Assembly (NCBI GenBank): GCA_021443285.1
Contig: JABUUG010000091.1
Location: 7,970-13,726 of the forward strand
DNA: 5,757 nucleotides
Direction of reading: 5' to 3'
Source: Bacteroidaceae bacterium
Lineage (GTDB): Bacteria; Bacteroidota; Bacteroidia; Bacteroidales; Bacteroidaceae
Shown piece by piece: positions 1 through 5,757 of the stretch (position 1 is its first letter; each line of letters starts with the position of its first letter). The notes beneath the pieces were generated by a model. The model made no database searches. It was given only the letters and a program-made list of their open reading frames with translations, and was not told where the DNA came from. Position numbers and translations under genes: made by a program.

Positions 1-1350
1 GCCAAGACTATAGTTGTCTGTCATGCTTCGTGAGCGGAACTTCAGGTTTGCATACGCCGGCAACGTCTTCCACTGCTCGTTCGTCATATTCGACCGGTAT
101 CCTGCCGGCACCTTCTCTGCCCCCGCAGCGTCTTCCGATACCCAACAATAGCGACGCCAGTCGTTCTCATCCATAAGACTGTACAGACGGTTCGTAATGC
201 AGCGGAACAGTCCGCCATATTGCGCCATCGCCCATGTAGCCTCTGAAACCATCTGACCGAGGAAGGAGTAATAATAGTACAAATCCTGTACCTCGTCCTT
301 ACTGCTGTTCCTCATTATCCACATCCATGAGTTGTCTGCGGCAGTATTAAATCCTGTCGTCGGATTTTGGTACTGTTCCTGTGTCATCGGCGAATATCCA
401 GCCATTGCCTTCTGTGAATATTCCGCCGCTTTTTGGTAGCAATCTGTTGCCGAGCTGACAGAAAGTTGTGCGTAGCCGTCGCCATCGTTCTCGTGCTTCA
501 GCTGTTCGCTCAAATCCTCTGGCATTGACTCAAAACGCGATGCCAGTTCAAGCCAGAACCTCGCCTTCATGCCATACACAACATGGATATTCGGATAAAC
601 CGTCGATGTAGGCGTGTAGTTAAGAAGGTATTTCTCTGCATCGTTCAGGTCTTTAAGGATAAAGCGGTACATAGTGTAGTATGGCACTCGCGGATTATTC
701 TTCAGTTGTTCCGCACTCATGTTCGGTGTTACTATAGAAGCCGTCAGCTTCATACAGCCCCACTGTGTCTTCGCCTCATTGTCTATACTCTCATAGCCGG
801 TAGGCTGGTATTCCATAAACCTCGCCAGATCCAAATATGCGAGCGAACGGTATGCCAGTGCAATGCCAAGGTTATTAAGGCTCGACGCAGGCGCAGTCTC
901 CGCATTGATGTTTCCAATCACATTGTTGCAGTTGTTTATCAATGAATAGTAGAAACTCATTACGTAATACCCCCGATACGTAACATTATTCCCGTTCTCA
1001 TCATGGAAATAATAGCTGTATGCATCGTTTGACACAGGAAAATCCTCCCCATAGCACTCTCTCAGGTACATTATGCCTGGATACCCACCATCGCAATTTG
1101 CACCATGATTGTTACAGCTCGTCATGTGCGATGCAACACCGCGTAGCAATGCCATCTGCGCTTCCGGCGAACTTTCCACCTGGTTTGCTGTCAGATAAGT
1201 CGAACCAACGGTTGCATCCTTAACGCATCCGCAGACGCCAGACATAATAAAAAACAAGAATAAGAAGTATGGGGTTTCCTTGATCTTGCGAAAAATCCGC
1301 TCGCCGCTTTCACAAAGCAAGCCACTGAAAATCAACAAATCATACATCAT
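1..1350 (-). CDS. SusD/RagB-family outer-membrane substrate-binding lipoprotein, C-terminus cut by window edge
   Basis: This is the surface lipoprotein partner of the SusC transporter upstream. SusD proteins sit on top of the SusC barrel as a hinged lid and bind glycans or peptides. The frame is open from ATG at 1350 to base 1 (450 residues); family members usually have about 500-650, so the C-terminal part is missing. An in-frame TGA at 1356-1354 makes 1350 the earliest possible start, nine bases after the susC stop. The hydrophobic stretch is at residues 28-36 and the lipobox VCGC puts the lipidated Cys at residue 42 (codon 1227-1225), followed by V-K-D-A. SusD-like TPR helices are visible: ALAYRSLAYLDLARFM at about 164-179, KDLNDAEKYL at 233-242, VVYGMKARFWLELA at 257-270. 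The segment LYSLMDENDWRR at 389-400 matches the family pattern before the C-terminal domain. The region before the lipobox is unusually long, and the mature part holds nine cysteines. Family assignment is firm; the substrate is unknown. Confidence 0.9.
   Translation of the reverse strand, partial: MMYDLLIFSGLLCESGERIFRKIKETPYFLFLFFIMSGVCGCVKDATVGSTYLTANQVESSPEAQMALLRGVASHMTSCNNHGANCDGGYPGIMYLRECYGEDFPVSNDAYSYYFHDENGNNVTYRGYYVMSFYYSLINNCNNVIGNINAETAPASSLNNLGIALAYRSLAYLDLARFMEYQPTGYESIDNEAKTQWGCMKLTASIVTPNMSAEQLKNNPRVPYYTMYRFILKDLNDAEKYLLNYTPTSTVYPNIHVVYGMKARFWLELASRFESMPEDLSEQLKHENDGDGYAQLSVSSATDCYQKAAEYSQKAMAGYSPMTQEQYQNPTTGFNTAADNSWMWIMRNSSKDEVQDLYYYYSFLGQMVSEATWAMAQYGGLFRCITNRLYSLMDENDWRRYCWVSEDAAGAEKVPAGYRSNMTNEQWKTLPAYANLKFRSRSMTDNYSLG
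1225..1350 (-). other. Lipoprotein signal peptide of the SusD-like protein
   Basis: Residues 1-41 precede the predicted lipid-modified Cys42. The basic part (RKIK, residues 21-24) and hydrophobic core (YFLFLFFIM, 28-36) lead into S-G-V-C-G-C. VCG before Cys42 fits a lipobox better than SGV before Cys40, because Gly is normal and Val is poor at position -1. The Lys-Asp just after the Cys resembles the charged surface-export signals described for some Bacteroidota lipoproteins; that link is an inference. Some 20 residues lie ahead of the basic stretch, which is long for this signal type. Confidence 0.75.
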
Positions 1351-1359
1351 AAATCATAA

Positions 1360-4300
1360 TTAGAAAGTTAAAGATATGCCACCCGTTATTGTGCGCATAG
1401 GAACATAGTTGGTTATTGCACAATAACCATCAAATCCGGAGTTGCTACGTGGGTCTAATCCCTTTCGCTTGCTCCACAAATAGAGGTTCTCACCGCTCAC
1501 ATACACCCTCAGATTCGAAAGATATATCGACTTTATAAGCTTCTGAGGGAAAGTATAGCTCAAATTTACCGACTGAAGAGACAGGTAACTGCCATCAGTA
1601 AGCCAGCGCGAAGACGTATAGTTCGAGTTCGTATCGTTAAACTGCAGTCTCGGTATAAGTGAAGAAGTGTTCTCCGCTGTCCAGGCGTTCAGCACATCCT
1701 GATGCAGCGCCCCGCCCGTATAACCCATCGTCGGCATTGCCATGCTTGTCCTGTATCCATCGTCAAACACCTTTCCTCCGACAGCATATGTGAAACCCAC
1801 ATTCAACGCTATACCCTTGTAGCTTATCGATGTCCCGAAACCACCGTTTATGTCACTATAGGGCGAACCGCAAAGCACATAGTCAGCATTCGACCACACA
1901 GTCGTCGTCCCCGAACCGTCCGGAGCATTTGCACACGCATAAAGCGCCTGACCCTTCTCGTTCACGCCAAGATAATGGCGCATATACCACGTATGTCTCG
2001 GCAGGTCTTCACCAATAAAGTAGTTTCCGCTCTGCGCCCCCTTATACACCTTGCCATCCCCGTAGAAAGACGCATTCGCGCCCTTGTTTTCCGGAGAAAG
2101 ATAGGTCACCTTGTTGCTGTTATGCGTCAGGTTGACATTCAAAGCCCAAGAGAAATCCTTCGTCTTCACAGGAATACCGCGCAGTTCCAGTTCCACACCG
2201 CTGTTCCTCATGTCTCCCACATTCTCATAATGACCCGTATATCCACTCGACAATGGGTCGCTCACAAACAGAAGCATATCTGTCGTCTTCTTGTTGTAGT
2301 ACTCTATACCGCCACCAAAACGACCGTGGAACATATCAAATTCCACACCCACATTCAGCGAACTACACGTCTCCCATGTGATGTTCTCATTGCCCTTACT
2401 ATTGAATGTCAGAGCCACCTCACCGTTAAGATTGTTGATGTTATATGTGTCAGTATATCGGAAATCGCCGATATTGTCATTTCCCTGCTGACCGAACGAA
2501 GCCTTAAGCTTCAGCGTATTAAGCCAAGCAACATTCTTCATCCAGTTTTCTTTTGTCATCATCCATGCAGCACCCAGCGAGAAGAAGTTGCCCCAGCGAT
2601 GGTCAGGATGGAAACGAGACGAAGCATCACGTCGGTAACTTGCATTCGCAAACCATTTCTCATCATAGTCATAAAGACCACGGAAGAAGAAACCTTCTGT
2701 GCTATGCGAGGTGGCTGCCGAATACGTTGATACCGTAGTCACCGCACCGTTCAGTTCCTGATTCCCCCAGTAGTCAGCCATCCCCGTTTTCGTGCCGTTT
2801 ACATACTCGTAACTGTATTCATAATACTCATGACCTAAGAGCAGCGTCATATTATGCTTCCCAAACGATTTAGTATAATTCACAAGCTGCTGGAAATTCA
2901 GGTTTACATAGCGGTACTGTCCCTTAAACACATTACCCGTCGGGAAAGCCATTGCACCATAGCCATACCACGGGCTTACCGTGCTCGTACGCCTGTAATC
3001 CCGCTGGGTCGCAGTCGCATTGGCAGTAATCTTCAGACCATCTATAGGCATCACATCAACGAAGCCATAGATGCTGTACATGTTTGAATTATCCTTCGAC
3101 ACATCAAGACTATTTGACTGCAAAGGATTCACATTTGCCATAACAGGACGCAGAACACCGTTTACCGCACCATTACCATAGTCATACATCGCACCGTGTT
3201 CGTCCGTCATGATTGCACCATTACCATCCCTTATAAACAGAGGATATATCGGAGCAGTCGAAGCAAGCATCGCAAACAGGTTTGTAGCGTCATCGTTGTC
3301 CAGGTTATTCGACACCGAGTGCGAATAGTTCGCATTTCCACCAACCTTCAGCCATTTCTTCACCAGATAAGAAGCCTTCAGGCGCGCAGTAAAACGGCTG
3401 AAATCAGACGCTTGTACTATACCCTCATTCTTCAGATAGCCTACACTCGCATAAAACTGTCCCCTGTCATTACCTCCGTTCACATTCACGTTATACTCCT
3501 GTCTGAATCCCGTCCGGTAGGCATTCTCAAACCAGTCGTCAGGCATCAGAGTGTAGTACTCACCCTTATTGTACACACGGTTGCCTAAAGTCGCATTCGG
3601 ATTCAACCTCCCGTTCTCACCTATCAGATATTCCCCCTGCGGTGCAGTATACACAATGTAGCCCAGACCACCTACGGTCGAACTCTGCCCCATAGTGTTA
3701 TTTGCCATTATGTGGGCGTCAGAAAGCGAGTTGCCGTTTGAAACATAATAGTTATAAAGTCCTCTGTAATATGTTTCATAATACTGTCGGGGGTCATTAA
3801 TCGTCTCGTAACGCTGAGCACCACGCATATTCGCACCCCATTTCGCATCAAATGTTACTTTTGCCTCGCCCTGTCCTGCCTGCTTGGTCGTAATCATTAT
3901 AACACCATTCGCTCCCCGAGCACCATAAAGAGCATTCGAGGCAGCATCTTTCAGCACCGTAACACTCTCTATATCTGACGGATTTATGTTGTTAAGACCC
4001 GCCTCGAAAGGAGCACCATCAACAATAATCAATGGGTCTGTACCAGAATTAATGGATGACACACCACGGATAAGCAATGTCGGCGAAGCATCTGGAGCAC
4101 CAGAGCTGCTCACCATCTGCAAACCAGCCACCTGACCATCCAGCGCACTCACAACATTCGTAACCTGACGCAGTTCCAAATCCTTCGAATCCACAACTGC
4201 CGCAGAACCTGTAAATGAGCTCCGTTTCTGCTGACCGAAGGCGACAACCAATACATCGTCAAGACGCTGCGAATCACTCTCCATCACAACAGACATCGTC

Positions 4301-4560
4301 CCCTTAACCTTCTCTTCCTTAGAAAGCATACCCACATAGGAGAACACAAGTGTCGCAGAAGATTTGACACCTTTAATCCTGAATTTTCCATCATAGTCTG
4401 TAATAACCCTTTCCTTCGAATTCTTTACAGACACTGTCGCGCCTATTATCGGGTCTCCATTGTTATCAACAACTTTTCCCTCCACATCCAACGATTGAGC
4501 CATTATATGGATGCACATAAACAGGAATGCGATTAAGACTATTAATCTGCTTTTTATCAT
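1360..4560 (-). CDS. SusC/RagA-family TonB-linked outer-membrane transporter
   Basis: This is a complete TonB-dependent receptor of 1066 residues, normal for SusC proteins, which import oligosaccharides or peptides across the outer membrane using energy passed on by TonB-ExbBD. Residues 1-21 are a signal peptide (basic start, core LIVLIAFLFM, cleavage probably in IMA/Q). Residues about 25-95 are a carboxypeptidase-regulatory-like beta domain (VEGKVVDNNGDPIIGATVSV). A TonB-box-like segment DDVLVVAFG is at 101-109. The plug domain spans about 112-226, with GTDPLIIVDG at 173-182 and the SusC/RagA signature LKDAASNALYGARGANGV at 203-220. The remainder is the beta-barrel, ending in alternating residues and a final Phe (ITGGISLTF), as expected for BAM-assembled barrels. 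No STN domain is present, which argues against direct ECF-sigma/anti-sigma signalling. The start is fixed by an in-frame TGA at 4578-4576. The SusD partner starts nine bases after the stop, so the two form an operon. The substrate cannot be deduced. Confidence 0.96.
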   Translation of the reverse strand: MIKSRLIVLIAFLFMCIHIMAQSLDVEGKVVDNNGDPIIGATVSVKNSKERVITDYDGKFRIKGVKSSATLVFSYVGMLSKEEKVKGTMSVVMESDSQRLDDVLVVAFGQQKRSSFTGSAAVVDSKDLELRQVTNVVSALDGQVAGLQMVSSSGAPDASPTLLIRGVSSINSGTDPLIIVDGAPFEAGLNNINPSDIESVTVLKDAASNALYGARGANGVIMITTKQAGQGEAKVTFDAKWGANMRGAQRYETINDPRQYYETYYRGLYNYYVSNGNSLSDAHIMANNTMGQSSTVGGLGYIVYTAPQGEYLIGENGRLNPNATLGNRVYNKGEYYTLMPDDWFENAYRTGFRQEYNVNVNGGNDRGQFYASVGYLKNEGIVQASDFSRFTARLKASYLVKKWLKVGGNANYSHSVSNNLDNDDATNLFAMLASTAPIYPLFIRDGNGAIMTDEHGAMYDYGNGAVNGVLRPVMANVNPLQSNSLDVSKDNSNMYSIYGFVDVMPIDGLKITANATATQRDYRRTSTVSPWYGYGAMAFPTGNVFKGQYRYVNLNFQQLVNYTKSFGKHNMTLLLGHEYYEYSYEYVNGTKTGMADYWGNQELNGAVTTVSTYSAATSHSTEGFFFRGLYDYDEKWFANASYRRDASSRFHPDHRWGNFFSLGAAWMMTKENWMKNVAWLNTLKLKASFGQQGNDNIGDFRYTDTYNINNLNGEVALTFNSKGNENITWETCSSLNVGVEFDMFHGRFGGGIEYYNKKTTDMLLFVSDPLSSGYTGHYENVGDMRNSGVELELRGIPVKTKDFSWALNVNLTHNSNKVTYLSPENKGANASFYGDGKVYKGAQSGNYFIGEDLPRHTWYMRHYLGVNEKGQALYACANAPDGSGTTTVWSNADYVLCGSPYSDINGGFGTSISYKGIALNVGFTYAVGGKVFDDGYRTSMAMPTMGYTGGALHQDVLNAWTAENTSSLIPRLQFNDTNSNYTSSRWLTDGSYLSLQSVNLSYTFPQKLIKSIYLSNLRVYVSGENLYLWSKRKGLDPRSNSGFDGYCAITNYVPMRTITGGISLTF
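4498..4560 (-). other. Sec signal peptide of the SusC-like transporter
   Basis: Residues 1-21 show Lys3 and Arg5, a hydrophobic core LIVLIAFLFM and the end CIHIMAQ. Cleavage after Ala21 would leave an N-terminal Gln, a pattern common for exported Bacteroidota proteins. Cys16 has Met at position -1 and is not a credible lipobox. Confidence 0.8.
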
Positions 4561-4636
4561 GGCATGAATTATTTGTCATTATAGACGTGCGCAATATACT
4601 AAAAATTACATCCCAAAGCACACACCGTACTTTCTC

Positions 4637-4656
4637 TATTAACTCCCCAGTTAATA
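4637..4656. promoter_or_regulatory. Perfect 8-bp inverted repeat upstream of susC
   Basis: The minus strand reads TATTAACT-GGGG-AGTTAATA: two perfectly complementary 8-base arms around a 4-base centre. It lies about 77 bases upstream of the susC start and two bases beyond the putA terminator stem. It could be a protein-binding operator, a small hairpin in the susC leader, or a second hairpin at the putA transcript end. No T-run follows it on the minus strand, so it is not a terminator by itself. The structure is seen directly; the function is unknown. Confidence 0.45.
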
Positions 4657-4700
4657 AACCCATCTGTCCCCCTCTCTTGCAAAGAATGGGAACAGATGGG
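4656..4700 (-). terminator. Rho-independent-like terminator after the putA-like gene
   Basis: On the minus strand, seven bases after the putA-like TAA, the arms CCCATCTGTTCCC (4700-4688) and GGGGACAGATGGG (4671-4659) form a 13-pair stem: nine perfect outer pairs, one G-T wobble and three more G-C pairs. The loop is 16 bases. The stem is followed by TTTATTAA, a short and interrupted T-tract, so termination may be partial. On the plus strand the stem is followed by an A-run, so it does not serve that direction. Position and orientation both fit the end of the putA-like transcript. Confidence 0.75.
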
Positions 4701-4707
4701 AAAAAAC

Positions 4708-5757
4708 TTATTTGTCCTCCGGCACTACGGGCATTGAGCCATACCTGTGATACTCAAAGGCAATGCTCTGCTCCTTGATATAGTTAATCAGCTCTACACG
4801 TCCTTCGTTCAACGGCTTGAGTGATGCTATATACCTGTCGTTGTCTGCCGCAGCCTGCCACAACTCATTAGGGACATTCGACGATATCGTGCGGATACGC
4901 TCATACTGCTTTATGCCGTTTATAAAGTCGGAAAGACTTTCCTTCTTTACAGCAACATTACCGGCAACCTTGCAATCGAATTCTTCTGGTGCACTTATCG
5001 TCAGACACGTCCCTACTAATTGAGCCGCATACACCACCTTCTCTATGTCCTCAGCAGAGTCCCCGTCAAACACTCTCAGAGCCATACTCTTTACAGGCAG
5101 ATAGCGGAAGAGATTCTGCTCACCGATGCAGTGGTTCCAGTCGCGAGGCTTGCTGAACTCCTTGTCATAAGCATCCTTGTAGCTCTTCTTCCAGTCCTTC
5201 ACCGCTCCCTTTTTGTCAGCAATGTTCATGAACAGAGCCACATAGTTCGGACCGCCAGCCTTGATGCCACCGCCGAAGGCCGAAAGCTTCATGCCGCCGA
5301 ATGGCTGACGGTTTACAATAGCACCGGTGATACCGCGGTTTATGTACAGATTACCCGCCTCGATGTTATCACGCCAGTAAAGTTGTTCCTTCTCATCAAG
5401 AGTCTGGACACCTGATGTCAGACCATAGTCAAGGCCATTCACCAGATCCACCGCCTCCTTCAAGTCTTTCACCGGGCACACACTCAGCATAGGACCGAAC
5501 AGCTCCGTCCTGAAAGAATAACTGCCGGGCCTAACACCCCATTTCACGGTCGGAGCAAGAATATACTTCTTCTCGTCAATCCAACGCGGAGCGACAAGCC
5601 AGCTCTCACCGAGTTCAAGTGTTGACAGTGCCTTCAGAAGTTTCTCATTATTGTTCGTAATCATCGGGCCCACCACATTACCCTTATTCCATACACTGCC
5701 GACCTTATAGGAAGTTGCGCAGTCGATGAGTTTCTCCTGGAACTGCTTGTCGTTGTA
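4708..5757 (-). CDS. putA: PutA-type L-glutamate gamma-semialdehyde (P5C) dehydrogenase, C-terminal part, 5' end outside window
   Basis: This enzyme oxidises L-glutamate gamma-semialdehyde (from P5C) to glutamate with NAD+, the second step of proline breakdown in the cytoplasm. The frame is open from the right edge to TAA at 4710-4708, giving 349 visible residues. ALDH landmarks, numbered from the edge: VGPMI at 29-33, TELFGP at 84-89 (the Glu normally contacts the cofactor ribose), AGNLYINRGITGA at 134-146, QPFGGMKLSAFG at 151-162 and KAGGPNY at 166-172. About 175 more residues follow, including GEQNLFRYLP and, near the end, KEQSIAFEYHRYG at about 328-340, which resemble the C-terminal region of bifunctional PutA proteins. 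The catalytic Cys and Glu, and any proline dehydrogenase domain, would lie beyond the right edge, so bifunctionality is inferred. GTG at 5676 is not the start, because conserved ALDH sequence continues upstream. The terminator after the stop suggests its unit ends before susC. Confidence 0.88.
   Translation of the reverse strand, partial: YNDKQFQEKLIDCATSYKVGSVWNKGNVVGPMITNNNEKLLKALSTLELGESWLVAPRWIDEKKYILAPTVKWGVRPGSYSFRTELFGPMLSVCPVKDLKEAVDLVNGLDYGLTSGVQTLDEKEQLYWRDNIEAGNLYINRGITGAIVNRQPFGGMKLSAFGGGIKAGGPNYVALFMNIADKKGAVKDWKKSYKDAYDKEFSKPRDWNHCIGEQNLFRYLPVKSMALRVFDGDSAEDIEKVVYAAQLVGTCLTISAPEEFDCKVAGNVAVKKESLSDFINGIKQYERIRTISSNVPNELWQAAADNDRYIASLKPLNEGRVELINYIKEQSIAFEYHRYGSMPVVPEDK

Noticed and set aside
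583..945. A 120-codon plus-strand open frame antisense to the SusD-like gene
   Set aside because: It is Arg- and Val-rich without family features and lies entirely opposite the SusD reading frame, where conserved helices are visible.
1351..1359. A regulatory element or ribosome binding site in the nine-base susC-susD gap
   Set aside because: The gap is A/T-rich with no Shine-Dalgarno-like run and is too short for structure. It is consistent with translation coupled to susC but shows nothing specific.
1702..2730. A 342-codon plus-strand open frame antisense to susC
   Set aside because: The product is rich in Arg, His, Thr and Ile with no recognisable domain, no signal or membrane pattern, and lies wholly inside the clearly coding susC on the other strand. 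It is a shadow frame.
4513..4515. Cys16 of the SusC protein as a lipoprotein attachment site
   Set aside because: The preceding residues L-F-M do not form a lipobox, and a better signal peptidase I site follows at IMA/Q.
4592..4617. Possible Bacteroidota-type promoter for susC: TTTG (4617-4614) and TATATTG (4598-4592) on the minus strand
   Set aside because: The spacing between the boxes is 15 bases rather than about 19-21, and the -7 element departs from TAnnTTTG. A promoter probably lies in this gap, but I cannot place it.
4466..4663. A 65-codon minus-strand frame overlapping the susC start and the intergenic region
   Set aside because: It overlaps the susC signal peptide in another frame, begins inside the hairpin region and shows no recognisable protein features. 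A leader peptide is conceivable but unsupported.
5020..5415. A 131-codon plus-strand open frame antisense to the putA-like gene
   Set aside because: It sits exactly opposite conserved ALDH motifs and has no recognisable family features.
4708..5676. GTG at 5676 as the start of the dehydrogenase
   Set aside because: The frame stays open to the window edge, and the upstream residues (including SYKVG) fit the ALDH fold, so the gene begins outside the window.

Overview
The window looks like a chromosomal piece of a Bacteroidota bacterium, most likely order Bacteroidales and plausibly a Prevotella-like genus. The main reason is a tightly spaced SusC/SusD pair, which is the hallmark outer-membrane uptake system of that phylum. 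The sparse Shine-Dalgarno signals and the SusC signal peptide ending in Met-Ala-Gln fit as well. The genus is an inference from general protein style and a roughly balanced base composition judged by eye.

All three genes lie on the minus strand, so transcription runs from high to low coordinates. From 5757 down to 4708 is the C-terminal part of a PutA-type L-glutamate gamma-semialdehyde (P5C) dehydrogenase; its 5' end lies outside the window. A 147-base gap (4561-4707) follows. It holds a GC-rich stem-loop directly after the stop codon, read as a terminator, and then a short perfect inverted repeat about 77 bases upstream of the next start. From 4560 to 1360 is a complete 1066-residue SusC/RagA-family TonB-dependent outer-membrane transporter. 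Only nine bases later, from 1350 to the left edge, is its SusD/RagB-family lipoprotein partner. It is cut by the window edge after 450 residues, with the frame still open.

The SusC protein should form the beta-barrel pore and plug, and the SusD lipoprotein the surface lid that captures substrate; the two are almost certainly co-transcribed. No glycoside hydrolase, peptidase, sulfatase, sigma/anti-sigma pair or hybrid sensor is visible, so the substrate cannot be named. The PutA-like gene is a proline or P5C catabolic enzyme. Its placement next to the transporter may be chance, because a terminator separates them, although a peptide-uptake role for the SusCD pair would fit.

I see no clearly new biological system. 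The points worth a second look are the long region before the SusD lipobox, the number of cysteines in that SusD, and the paired hairpins before susC.
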